Shown in pieces: positions 22,445 through 34,408 of a stretch of 64,000 nt of DNA. Origin of the DNA: Poecilobothrus nobilitatus (lineage: Eukaryota > Arthropoda > Insecta > Diptera > Dolichopodidae). The DNA lies in the NCBI GenBank assembly GCA_947095535.1, contig OX352772.1:226627151-226691150 (forward strand), read 5' to 3'. The notes under the pieces were generated by a model. The model was not told where the DNA came from and made no database searches. It saw only the letters and a list, made by a program, of their open reading frames with translations. Both the position numbers and the translations under genes were made by a program. How positions within the stretch are numbered: position 1 is the first letter of the stretch; each line of letters starts with the position of its first letter.

Positions 22445-23348
22445 CGAAAACTATCGATGTCACTTCAGGAGTACCGCAAAGTACTCCTGACTTATCTGAC
22501 AAATTAGGTGATATACCGCACATTGCGTTTGTAGACAATTTAAAAATATATCAAGTCATGAAAAATAGTTCTGATATAACGTTACTGCAGTCAAAACGCA
22601 ATAATTTACAAGAATGGTGCTCATTGAACAATGTGAAATTAAATGTACAGAAATGTAAATTTATAAGTTTCACTCGTAAACGATTTTTTATTGTGAACGA
22701 CAATACAATTCAAAACCTAACCCTTGAACGGGTATACAGTATTACTTATCTTGGTATTATCCTGGACGATAAACTTAGCTTTAATTTACACTATGACTTC
22801 ATGATCTCTAAAGCAAATAAAATGTTGGGATTTATTAAAAGAAGAGCGAAAGAATTTAACAATATAGCAATGTTCTTTAATACGAACTATTCCAGAATAT
22901 AGTAACATTATTTGGGATCCAGTTTTTCAAATAAATTCTGATAGAATTGAATCAGTTCAAAAACAATTTCTCTTATTTGCTTTAAGAATTCAGTTTAATC
23001 CTTCCGACTATGCTAATTTTACGAGTTACAATATAAGACTTAAATCTTTAAATAAGCTAACCTTGTCATCTCGAAGGAAAATTTCTTCATCTTGCTTCAC
23101 CTACGATGTTCTTTATGACAATATTCACATTGAATATTTGAAAAACAAAATTTATCGTAAATGATGGGGTTCGGCAAACAAGATACACGAGATTCTTAGT
23201 TGAACAAACTCATAGAACAGAATACGGAAAAAATGTACCAATACACAGATGTTGCACTATCTTCAATAAGCACAGTCACATTTTTTCTTCATTAATTTCA
23301 AAAAGAACATTTAAATCTAAATTACACCAACATTTTTCCCTTCAATGA
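22445..23348 (+). pseudogene. LINE alpha ORF2, 3' part (RT palm/thumb), copy 1
   Basis: It resumes alpha after beta with TIDVTSGVPQ, then an internal deletion removes the GSHLGPLLFN segment (direct repeat GAGTACCGCAAAGTACTCCTG). The catalytic site reads AFVDNLKIY, so an Ala and the second Asp are gone. The frame continues to about 22902 (NVQKCKFISFTRKR, ITYLGIILDDKLSFNLHYD), then shifted frames to the TGA near 23348. Confidence 0.8.
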
Positions 23349-23760
23349 CCTTACACAACTTTTTTTAAGTCATTCTAATTCATAATTATACATTTAAGTT
23401 TTTAAAGTGCATTTTCCTTAAGTCATCAATTTTTGTATTAAAGTTATTAAAGTATATATTATGTCATATTGTAAAAATTAAAGTTTTGTTACGAATTTAA
23501 GTATTGTTTTGTATTTAATGTCAATGTTAAAAAAGAAAAAAGTAAAAATTAATAAATAATTTAATTTTTAAATTTTTCAATTTGTTTTTTTTTTTAAATT
23601 AAGTTAAGCGCCCTGTAACCACATTTCATATTTTGGTTTCTTTTTTTGTGTATTATAGAATTGTTAAAAAAGAGAAAAAAATAAATAATTGTATTCATAT
23701 AATATGCACATACCTTGCTTAGTATTTATAATAAAATAAAAATAAAATAATAATAATAAT
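23349..23760 (+). other. LINE alpha 3' UTR and tail, copy 1
   Basis: AT-rich non-coding, ending TACCTTGCTTAGTATTTAT then an (AAAAT)n/(AAT)n tail that runs into the second duplication unit. Confidence 0.75.
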
Positions 23761-23772
23761 AGTAATAGAAAT

Positions 23773-24171
23773 ATGTTATCGTTTAATCCGTTAATACCTC
23801 TAATTGTAAAAATGACTCAACAATCACTAAACGAGGATAGCACGTATTCACTTTCCAGACTTAGAGATGAGAGAATTCTAAACTATATAAGACTATTTCT
23901 TGCATATTTGCATAATGACTCCAACAACTGTGTCAAAGAAGGCAAAACAAGAACTAATTAACAAGTTCTAATAAATAATGAGGGTTTGCCATTTAATTAT
24001 AAAGACGTACTAAATCTCTATATTAGATACCATAAAAGTATAGGATTAACGTTCAAAGAGATTGATGACGACCTTCGTGCTTATCGTCGCTATTGCAATA
24101 GTAATTATTACAACCACTTATATCAGTCGCGAGAAACTTATAACAAGTTTTTTCGGCCCAACTCCAAGTAA
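23773..24171 (+). pseudogene. LINE alpha ORF1 C-terminal domain, copy 2, with stop
   Basis: Same domain as 14894-15292, interrupted by a private TAA at 23959-23961 (TTA in copy 1) after EGKTRTN; the frame resumes and ends FFRPNSK at 24171. The poly-Asn linker is reduced to a few codons. Confidence 0.75.
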
Positions 24172-26165
24172 ATGTCCAATTTCTTCTATTAACAATAAGA
24201 TAAACATTATTACATTAGCTAATCACATTAACAAACTTAATATCAATAATCTTAAAATTTTGTACCACAACTGCAGTAATATGAAAAGTAAACTTAAACA
24301 ATTATATATTGATGCAAAATCATGTAATTTTAGTGTACTAGCTATTACTGAAACATGGTTAAATGACTCTTTTAAAAACGAAGAAATACTGGACAGTAAT
24401 TGGTCTGTTTACAGACGCGACTCTGATTATCTTTCTAGTAACTGTTTAAGAGGAGGCGGTATGCTAATTGTAGTAAAAATAACTTGTCTAGTATACCTGT
24501 AGTTACTAGAACGAGTCACTTATTCGAACACCAATTTATAAAAGTAGATCTAGGTACAAATTATTTGTACCTTGGTGTAATTTACTTTCCTCCTAATTCT
24601 GACAACTCTTCATATTTGCATTTTTACGATATATATGACAGTATTATCACTAAAATGAACGAAGCGGGTTATATTTTTGTGTTTGGTAATTTTAATCGCC
24701 CTACAATTCCTTTTGTAATTGACGAATCAGATAATCTGTTGCTACCAATCAATTTTCTTGACGAAATATATTTCGATCTTATTAGTGCTTTTTATGGTAA
24801 CGATTGGCAACAGATTATTAGTTTTCCTAATAACAACAACAAATAGTTGAATCTTGCATTTTCGAATGTATTTGACAGAATGATGCTAAAACTCGCTGAT
24901 GATGCAAAATATATTTTTACTAACACCACTCAAGATAACGCAATCATCTTTGAGTTTTCAATTACTAGCCCAAATTTTTCCAAATCATCCAATAATACAA
25001 TTGTATATGATTTTAAAAACATTGACTACCAAAGTATAAATTATGCTTTGTCAGTTATTAATTGGCCCGACCTATTATCACAACAGCATATTAACTCATC
25101 TATCTCTATCTTCTATTTAAAAATTTTTGAAATAATTAATTCATTTGTGCCAAAAATACGATAAAAGATAAAACCACTGAACCTTGGTTAAATAGAAATC
25201 TCAGGATATTGCGTAACCAAAGCAATAAACTCTTCAAAAGAATAAAAAATACAAATAATAACATTAACTTACTGAATATTTACAAGGATATTGTCTTAGA
25301 TTTTAAGCTTAAAGCAAATTCAGCATATGACAATTATGTTACTAATATCGGTAATAGATAAATTACAGATCACACACATTTTTTTGACTTCGTTAACACT
25401 ATACGTAAAACCTTTGGTTATTCAAATTCTATGTCAATTGACTATACTTTTTCCTCTTGTCCAAGAGATATCTGTAATTTCTTTGCTGATAATTTTCAAA
25501 AAGTTTATCGGCCACAACAACTCTTTGCTAATAGGGATTATATAAATTTTAATTCAATAAATAGTTCTAATTCATTAATTTCCGATTTGCATCTTTCTGA
25601 CAATGACATTTTTGAAGCATTAAAGAATCTTGACACCAAAAAAGGTGCTGCTCCTGACTTAATCCCACAAACGTTTTTGTACAATTATGCTCAATATCTT
25701 GTTCAGCCGCTACATACTATTTTTAATTGGTCATTATCGACAGGGCTTTTTCCAGATGTATGGAAATTCTCCTTTTTGACTCCTATTCATAAAAAGGCTG
25801 ATAAAGTATATGTGGAAAACTACCGTGGTATAGCTATTTTATCGACTATACCTAAAATGTTCGAAAAAATTCTTGTCGGTAAATTTATGCCAATTATCGA
25901 TACAAAAATTAATGAACAACAGCATGGTTTTAGAAAAGGCCTTTCTACTACTACGAACCTTATGATATACATATCTGAAATTTTGAATCAAATGGAAAAA
26001 GAGTACCAAGTTGATGCAATTTACACAGATTTCAGCAAAGCTTTTGATCGTATTGATTGTATCATTTTGTTAAAAAAACTTGCCGGGTTTGGTATATCGG
26101 GTTCTTTCCTTATATGGCTCCATTCTTATCTTACTAGAAGAACTCAAAATGTTAAATTCCAAGGT
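24141..26165 (+). pseudogene. LINE alpha ORF2, 5' part, copy 2
   Basis: Same content and same main lesions as copy 1 (frameshift after GGGMLIVVK, TAG at 24844-24846, shift after FVPKIR). RT segment 25431-26165 keeps KGAAPDLIP, NEQQHGFRKG, TDFSKAFDR and stops at the beta insertion. A 3-nt difference (NAIIFEF here, NAIFEF in copy 1) is private. Confidence 0.85.
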
Positions 26166-26190
26166 ATATTATACATTTAGATACAACCAA

Positions 26191-27379
26191 ATGTATCTAA
26201 GTCGCAACTTAAAAGATATTTGGACTCAGACTGATGAACCTTTCAACTATAGTGCAGATCAGAATGCGTTTATTTTTAAACCAATAAACTACAATTCAAA
26301 AAATGTAACTCATGCTGGATTTTGTTCTGAAACTATCTCATCTGCTGGTTCAATTCAAGATTCACCTGCCACGTTTTCGAACCAAGATATTCCTGAAACT
26401 GCTTCTAAATCAAGCATTGAAAACAATTCTTTATACAATGAATTACTTCAGTGCAGTGCTGACAATACAAATTTATCTTCATCTAAACTGACACTATCAA
26501 CAATAAAAGTTGCACAAATTTCCGCATCTACTTCGACATCTTTGAGCTCTGATACTTCGGATCAATTACCTTCTGTTACTAAGCCTTCTTCAATTAAAAA
26601 ATGCTCTTCAAAAGCTTCTAAATTACCAACTAAGAAAGTTCAATTTTTACTTCCGAATGAAAAAGAAATTACTGCAGATGGTAGGCAGATGTCAACTGAG
26701 GAAGAATCTAAACCGGATTCGGATCTCCAGTCACTGTACTTTACTAAATTTGCAGCTTACACAACTTCTAATTATCTCAGTAAGTTTTTAAACAATAAGT
26801 TTAATTTAAGTACTGTAATAATAGTTAACATTACTCCTAAGAATCTTAGATTTAAACCGAAATATAAATCTTTTAAAATTATGGTACCTCAATCCAAAGT
26901 TTGTGAAATAATAAATTACAAACGATGGAAAAAAGTACTATAATTAAGCTTTTTAAAGAAGAGTCTAATTCTAATAGTAATACAGCTAAATCTATTTCTC
27001 ATATTAATACAAGTTTAAACATTAACACAAACAATAATAACACGCATTCTAAAACACTTCTTCTTAATCCTTTCGCTGTTCCTTTTAGTAATAAAGCTAA
27101 AAAGAAATTTTCAATTCAGAGTACATTATCTACCAATAGCAAAATTTACTCTAATTTCATCCAAGGAGATACTTTAAGACCGATTACCAGTAACTATAAC
27201 ATTAATAATAATAAAGTTCATAGTAATAACAATAATAAATTTAAAAGTAACAATAATAATAATAATCGAATTAAAAATAATCAAAATAAAATAATAATAA
27301 TAAAAATAATAATAATAAAAATAAAAATAAAAATAAAAAATAGAATAATAATAACAATAAAAATAATAATAATAATAAT

Positions 27380-27422
<43 letters not shown>

Positions 27423-27554
27423 GTAACAATAATAATAATAACTATAACGATAATAATAACAATAATAATAATAATAATAATGTTAGTAACGACAATAATA
27501 ATATTAATAATTATAACGATAACGATAATAATGATAATAATAATAATTATAACG

Positions 27555-27622
<68 letters not shown>

Positions 27623-28087
27623 CAAAATAATAACAATACTAATTTTAATAATAATAACAATAATATTAATAATAATAACAAACTAGTATTACAAGATCCG
27701 CTTGTTTCTCCAATCGTTAGAATGACAAAGCAATCTCTAACAGAAGATTGCAAATATGCTCTGTCAAGATTCAGAGATGAGAGGATTCTCTACAACGTTA
27801 GACTTTTCCTAGCCTATTTACATAATGATTCGTATAACACCGTTATAGAAGGTAAAACTAGGACTCACCTGTCAGTTCTCATTCACAATGAGGGGCTGCC
27901 ATCTAATTATAAAGATTTATACGATCTTTATCTCAGATATCATAAAAATATAGGCTTCTCTGTTAAAGAGGTCGAAGAGGATCTTAACGCTTATCGTAGT
28001 CATTGCAATAGCAACTACTACAATCTTTTGAATCAATCACGTGAGACTTCACAAGTTCACAAGTTTTTTCGTCCAAACTCTAAGTAA
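26191..28087 (+). pseudogene. LINE beta ORF1, copy 2
   Basis: 26191-26943 is one frame of about 250 codons: a Ser/Thr-rich region, KKVQFLLPNEKE, then ITPKNLRFKPKYKSFKI and VPQSKVCEIINYKRWKKV, matching the gamma relic. At the A6 run after TGG (26931-26936) the frame shifts by -1 in both copies; the next frame (26925 on) continues the homology with IIKLFKEESNSNS. A Ser/Asn-rich stretch and a 400-bp (AAT)n tract follow, then, in a third frame, the helix-rich C-terminal domain 27722-28087 ending FFRPNSK. The A6 slip could be a mutation or, less likely, programmed. Confidence 0.82.
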
Positions 28088-30978
28088 TTACTCAAGTTTC
28101 AACCAAACTTCAAATCTCATTTCTTTATCTAACGTTACTTACTCTAAAAAGACCTCTCAAACTTTCAACAACATAAACAACATTAAAATGTTTTACCACA
28201 ATTGTAGTGGTATGAGAGGCAAGCTAAAGAAGCTTTTTGTTGATGCCAAGTCGTGTACTTTCAGTGTATTAGTTATAACTGAAACATGGCTCAACGATTC
28301 GTTTACAAACGAGGAAATTCTGGATGGTAATTGGTCCATTTACAGAAAGGATCGTGATTATCTATCTGCAAATTGTTCGCAAGGAGGTGGTGTTCTAGTT
28401 GCTGTAAAGAATAACTTATCTAGTGTACCATTAATCACTGGTACACATCACTCTTTCGATCACCAATTTGTTAAAATTAAATTAGGTACAAATAATTTAT
28501 ACCTAGGTATTGTTTATTTCCCTCCGAACTCTGACAATTCCTCATATTCTGATTTTTATAGTGTATATCACAATATTATTTCAGAAATGCATGAGGATGA
28601 CTCAATTTTTGTGTTTGGCGATTTTAATCGTCCTTCTATTTCTTTTATCGTTGACGACGCTGATAATTTGTTATTACCGGTTAACTTTAATGACGAAATT
28701 GACTTCGGTCTTATTAGCGAGTTCTACGGTAACGATTTACAACAAATTATCAGTTATCCTAATAGTAATAATAAGTGGTTAGATCTTGCATTTTCAAATG
28801 CATATGATAGAGTGTCGGTTAAACTCGCTGATGATGTTGATAATCTTTTTACCAACTCTTCTCATCATAACGCACTTATTTTCGAGTTCTCCACTTCTAT
28901 CCCACTCCTGGACAAATCTTACAATAATGAAATTGTATACGATTTTTTTAATGCTGACTATCAAAGTATTAATTATGCTTTGTCATTAATCACATGGGAC
29001 GAACTGTTAGTTCAACAGGATGTCAATTTACTAATCTCTATCTTTTACTCTAATCTGTTTCAAATTATTGATGCCTTTGTTCCTAAAATTCGCAAAAAGC
29101 ATAAAATAACAGAACCATGGTTAGATAGAGATCTTAGGAACTTGAGAAATCGGCGCAATAAAATATACAAAAAACTCAAACATCATCAAGCACCATGCGA
29201 CGACTTATTGAATATGTATAAGCAACTTGTAATTGAATTTAAACAAAAAGCCAATGTAGCATATGAAAACCATGTCACAGATATTGGCAACAAACTTGTT
29301 ACTGATCCTAAAAAATTTTTTGATTTTGTTAACACAAAACGGAAATTATTTAGTTTATCGTCCAACAGCACCAGTTACCACATCGACTAATTCCTTATCT
29401 AATAGCTCAAATTTCCTACTTACAGACGTGTATCTTTCTGAAAATGATATTCTTGAAGCAATTTTGAGCCTTGATATGAAAAAGGGTGCTGGTCCGAACT
29501 TAATTCCCCCAATCTTTTTACATAATTGTTCTCACAGTCTAATCTTCCCTCTTCATCTTATTTTCAATAAGTCACTTTCAATTGGGATTTTCCCACAAAA
29601 GTGGAAATCCTCCCACTTAACCCCTATTTTTAAAAAAGGGGATAGAGCATCGGTGGAAAATTATCGAGGTTAAGCAATCCTCTCGACTATACCTAAATTA
29701 TTTGAAAAAATTGTCGTTGATAGAATTACTCCTATCATAAATGCAAAACTAAATGAACAACAACATGGTTTCAGAAAAGGTCGTTCAACTACTACGAACC
29801 TGATGGTTTATACATCTGAAATCCTGAATCAAATGGAGAAAGGGTACCAAGTTGATGCAATTTACACTGATTTTAGCAAAGCTTTCAATCGTGTAGATCA
29901 CTTCACTTTGCTAAACAAACTATCAACTTTTGGCATTTCGGGTTCATTTCTTGGGTGGCTTAATTCTTATCTTTTAGAAAGAACTCAAAATGTTAAATTT
30001 CGTGGTGTATTATCCAACACCATTGGGGTTACTTCCGGTGTACCGCAAGGTAGCCATTTAGGCCCGCTTCTGTTTAATGTTTTTATTTCAGATCTTTCGG
30101 ATTATCTAAGCAATATATCTCACATTTCGTTTGCTGATGATCTAAAAATATATCAAGTGGTTAAAGATAATCCTGATGCAGCTAAACTTTAATCAAGCTT
30201 ATCAGTGTTACAAGCTTGGTGCACGTCAAATAAATTAGAACTCAACATACAGAAATGTAAGGTTATTAGCTTTACACGTAAACGGTCTTCTTTAATATAT
30301 GACTACAAAATAGATAATGTTACTCTTGAAAGGGTTTTTAGCATTCCTGATCTGGGAATTCTTCTCGATAACAAACTTAATTATAATCTTCACTATGACC
30401 TAATAGTTTCAAAGGCTAATAAAATGTTAGGTTTCATTAAGAGAAGAGCTAAAGAATTTAGCGACTTAGCTGTGACAAAATCTCTTTATTGTTCCCTAGT
30501 TCGTTCTATCTTAGAATACGGTAACATTGTTTGGGATCCAGCCTTTGCAGTTCATTCCAATAGAATCGAATCAGTTCAAAAGCAATTTCTTTTATTTGCA
30601 TTAAGGAATCAATATAACCCTTTTGATTTTGCTAATCTACCTAGTTACACCACAAGAATTAATTCATTAAACTTGCTTTCTTTATCTTTACGTAGACAAC
30701 TATTGTCATCATGCTTTACTTTTTGTATTTCGAATAATAGTATTTCTATCCAATCTCTTAATAACAAGTTCAGACTTAACGATAGTGTTAGGCAAACTAG
30801 AAATACTAAATTTTTGGACTACAAACATAATACAGAGTACGGTAGAAATGAACTCATCAACAGATGTTGTACTACTTTTAACAAAATTAGTCATCTCTAT
30901 TCTACATCTATCTCCAGAAATACGTTCAAACACATTTTACAACTACATTTTTCCAATTTAATGACCTTAGACAATTAA
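28041..30978 (+). pseudogene. LINE beta ORF2 (endonuclease and RT), copy 2
   Basis: The endonuclease half is uninterrupted here (28041-29390, 449 codons), overlapping ORF1 by 47 bp: ITETWLND, FGDFNRPS and, in place of the usual SDH, NSSHHNALIFEF. RT follows after a shared shift: 29263-29673, a private TAA at 29671-29673 (TAT A in copy 1), then 29803-30192 with TDFSKAFNRVD (Asp to Asn relative to copy 1), GVPQGSHLGPLLFN and SFADDLKIY, the shared TAA at 30190-30192, and an intact C-terminal stretch 30205-30978. RNase H is not seen, as is usual for the CR1/Jockey group. Confidence 0.88.
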
Positions 30979-31516
30979 TTCTTTCTTAAGCAAAAAAAAA
31001 ATTTTTTTTTTTTTTTTTTTAATTATGATATAATTTTAAACATAACACATTTATTGTATTGCATTATAATACAATTAATGTTTTTCATTTAGTTAATTTT
31101 TTTTTTTTTTGTACATTTTATAAATAGTAATTTAATGCTTTCAAGTACTGTTAATAAAAAAAAAAATGTTCATTTTTTTTTTTTTAATTTTACTTCTACG
31201 TAATAATAAGATATTTATTTACGTTTAATTTGCTACATAAGTTATTACATAAAATGTTAAATTGATTGTCATTATATATATGTACATATCTGTACTGATA
31301 TCATATTTCAATTTTTTTTGTTAAAATAAAGTTGTTAATGTAGTTTAAATAAAAAATTAATAATAACAATAAATTAACTTTTTTTAGGTTTTAAGTTATT
31401 ATAAATGTAGTTTTAAGTCATTGTTTTGTTTAATTTTAATTATAAGCATTAATTTAAGAATTTTTTTTTGTAACGACCTTGCTTAGGTTTTGTAAAATAA
31501 AATAAAATAAAAATAA
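30979..31516 (+). other. LINE beta 3' UTR and tail, copy 2
   Basis: Nearly the same as 21900-22437, with the same T-runs, the ACCTTGCTTAGG motif near 31476 and the (AAAAT)n-like tail. Confidence 0.8.
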
Positions 31517-31523
31517 ATATTAT

Positions 31524-32427
31524 CGAAAACTATCGATGGCACTTCAGGAGTACCGCAAAGTACTCCTGACTTATCTGAAAAATTAGGTGATATACCGCAC
31601 ATTGCGTTTGCAGACAATTTAAAAATATATCAAGTCATTAAAAATAGTTCTGATATAACGTTACTGCAGTCAAAACTCAATAATTTACAAGAATGGTGCT
31701 CAATGAACAATGTGAAATTAAATGTACAGAAATGTAAATTTATAAGTTTCAATCGTAAACGATTTTTTATTGTGAACGACAATACAATTCAAAACCTAAC
31801 CCTTGAACGGGTATACAGTATTACTTATCTCGGTATTATCCTGGACGATAAACTTAGCTTTAATTTACACTATGACTTCATGATCTCTAAAGCAAATAAA
31901 ATGTTGGGATTTATTAAAAGAAGAGCGAAAGAATTTAACAATATAGCAGTGTTCCCTAATACGAACTATTCCAGAATATAGTTACATTATTTGGGATCCA
32001 GTTTTTCAAATAAATTCTGATAGAATTGAATCAGTTCAAAAACAATTTCTCTTATTTGCTTTAAGAATTCAGTTTAATCCTTCCGACTATGCTAATTTTA
32101 CGAGTTACAATATAAGACTTAAATCTCTAAATATGCTAACCTTGTCATCTCGAAGGAAAATTTCTTCATCTTGCTTCACCTACGATGTTCTTTATGACAA
32201 TATTCACATTGAATATTTGAAAAACAAAATTTATCGTAAATGATGGGGTTCGGCTAACAAGATACACGAGATTCTTAGTTGAACAAACTCATAGAACAGA
32301 ATACGGAAGAAATGTACCAATAAACAGATGTTGCACTATCTTCAATAAGTACAGTCACCTTTTTTCTTCAATAATTTCAAAAAGAACATTTAAATCTAAA
32401 TTACACCAACATTTTTCCCTTCAATGA
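31524..32427 (+). pseudogene. LINE alpha ORF2, 3' part, copy 2
   Basis: As copy 1, with the same internal deletion after SGVPQ; the catalytic site reads AFADNLKIY, so the first Asp is kept and the second is Asn. An intact stretch runs 31703-31981; then shifted frames reach the TGA at 32425-32427. The following 32428-32814 is the alpha 3' UTR, ending ACCTTGCTTGG and an (AAAAT)n tail. Confidence 0.8.
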
Positions 32428-32819
32428 CCTTACACAACTTTTTTTAAGTCATTCTAATTCATAATTATACATTTAAATTTTTAAAGTGCATTTTCCTTAA
32501 GTCATCAATTTTTGTATTAAAGTTATTAAATCTTTAATTTTTGTATTAAAGTTATATAATATTATGTCATATTGTAAAAATTAAAGTTTTGTTACGAATT
32601 GAAGTATTGTTTTTGTATTTAATGTCAATGTTAATTTTTAAATTTTTCATTTTGTTTTTTTTTAAGTTAAGTTAAGCGCCCTGTAATCACATTTCATGTT
32701 TTGATTTCTTTTTTTATGTATTATAGCATTGTTAAAAAAGAGAGAAAAAAAAAATTGTATTCATATAATATGTACATACCTTGCTTGGTATTTATAATAA
32801 AATAAAAATAAAATAAAAA

Positions 32820-34374
32820 CGAGGAAGAATACAGTTGCCTTTGTCAACTCTTAGATACCCGTACGAACCGTTAGTATGTTCACAGCCTGTCACTCTGCTT
32901 ACAATATTATTTTTTTAATATTTTAGTATTTTAAAATAATTTGGGTGAATTTTATAATTTCTAGAACTATGGGTTGTACATATATTCAAACTATATGTTT
33001 ATATGTACATTCTTCAAAAGCAGATTCTAACCTTCCACATAACGATTATCAATTCAAAACTTTTTCAAATATTCTATAGTACCATTTAATACTAAGCGGT
33101 AAATGTATATTAAATTTACTTAGTACAAAATAATAAATATAATTTTAAATATTATATTATATTATATTTAAATATTCCATTGACAGAATAATTCCTTATA
33201 AGTACAATAAAATACATATATGTATGTAAATACGGCACTATATAATATACATATATACTCTTATCATTCACTCACTAGTGGCATATACGATATGTAAATA
33301 AACATGATATTATATAAGTATGTATATCAATATCATATAAATAAAAATTCTTCAAGCAACCGTTATGTTGTTTATTTATTTACATTTTTTTGTACTACGC
33401 ATTATATCCTCAACAATTTCAAATTATCGAGTAAAACAAAATGGAAAAAATTCGTTAAAGAAATTTGTTAGAAAATTTGAAAACATCCGTGAATTATAAA
33501 GTAACCCTATATTATTAAAAAAAGTTATTAACAGAAATAAGAGTATAATGTTGAAGCTTTAATTTTTGTGTATTACTTCAAAAAAATTTTAACAGGTGTT
33601 CAAGTTACAGGTGTTTAAAAATAGAAAATTTTCAGTTTTTGACTCCTTACAGCTCCTAAACGGGGGGTGATACAAAAAAAAATTCTGAAATGACTCATAC
33701 TTATTTTCAAAGATCTAACTTCTGTCAAAATTTCAAGTTTCCAACTTAAACCGTTTAGAAGATAGAAGGGTTGAAGGATTTTGCAAAATCTGAGTTTCAC
33801 ATAACGGTAAATTAAGACACCGTATGCCACAAATATATATTTATTGTATATATACTTTTAAAGCTAATAAAAGTAGTAATCGTTTGTCGTTTTAAAAATG
33901 AAGATATACTTTATACAACTTGTGCTATAACAATTTAAATATAGTGCTTTTGTGAACTTTGGGGAGCTGTAGCTCCATAATGGGTGGGGCTACAAAAAAA
34001 AGTTATTAAAAATAAAATTAATATTTTTGTGAGATCTATCAGTAGTTAAAATTTCATAGCTCTATTGCAAAAAAAAAGTGGGGATCTAAAAGTTAGGTGT
34101 TCGAGAGCTACCCTAAGGCTTGGTCCAAACTCAACCAAAAAAAACAGGGAACCTACAAATTACTCCCAGAATATTTTGTGTAAATTTCAAGATTCTAGCT
34201 TTCTTAGTTTTTGAGTTAGCGTGCTGACGGACGGACGGACGGACATGGCTCAAAAGTCTTAGAATTTTTTTCTGATCCGATCCATACCTTTGAAGGTATA
34301 TCTAGCTCGCTTATTTCGAGGTGTTACAAACGGAGGAGTAATTTTATTATACCCGATCCTATCGTACGGGTATA
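32820..34374 (+). mobile_element. Repeat family A, copy 2 (about 1.56 kb)
   Basis: Cleanest copy: CGAGGAAGAATACAG start, ATACCCGTACGA at 32855-32866, and its reverse complement TCGTACGGGTAT at 34362-34373, with the (CGGA)n run near 34229-34245. It begins right at the A-rich tail of LINE alpha, so it lies at or in that tail. Minus-strand 33615-33830 is open and also open in copy 3, but it is broken in copy 1 and has no gene-like features. Confidence 0.8.
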
Positions 34375-34408
34375 ATAAGTAAATGTAAGTCGAAGCAACC
34401 GACTTATT

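Larger units (their letters stand above)
14886..23760 (+). repeat. Tandem duplication unit 1 (about 8.88 kb, nested LINEs alpha and beta)
   Basis: This unit and 23761-32814 are near-identical head-to-tail copies; the alpha start ATGTTATCG is at 14894 and 23773 (offset 8,879). Each holds LINE alpha cut in two by LINE beta. Shared lesions (the alpha stop at 15965/24844, the beta ORF1 frameshift near 17893/26936, the beta TAA at 21111/30190) show that both LINEs were dead before the duplication. Private lesions show later decay. The breakpoints lie in (AAT)n/(AAAAT)n tails. Confidence 0.93.
26173..31516 (+). mobile_element. LINE beta, copy 2, inserted in LINE alpha
   Basis: It has the same junctions as copy 1: ATATTAT at 26166-26172 and 31517-31523. 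At 5,344 bp it is the more complete of the two copies and best shows ORF1 layout. It is a product of the tandem duplication, not an independent insertion, since flanks and TSD are identical. Confidence 0.92.
23761..32814 (+). repeat. Tandem duplication unit 2 (about 9.05 kb)
   Basis: Head-to-tail copy of 14886-23760. It is longer mainly because its beta ORF1 lacks the roughly 150-bp deletion of unit 1 and its (AAT)n tract is longer. Its right end (alpha 3' tail) is where family A copy 2 starts. Confidence 0.93.

Noticed and set aside
33615..33830. 71-codon minus-strand frame conserved in family A copies 2 and 3 as a gene
   Set aside because: It is broken in copy 1 and has no gene-like features; conservation reflects recent common origin of the repeats.
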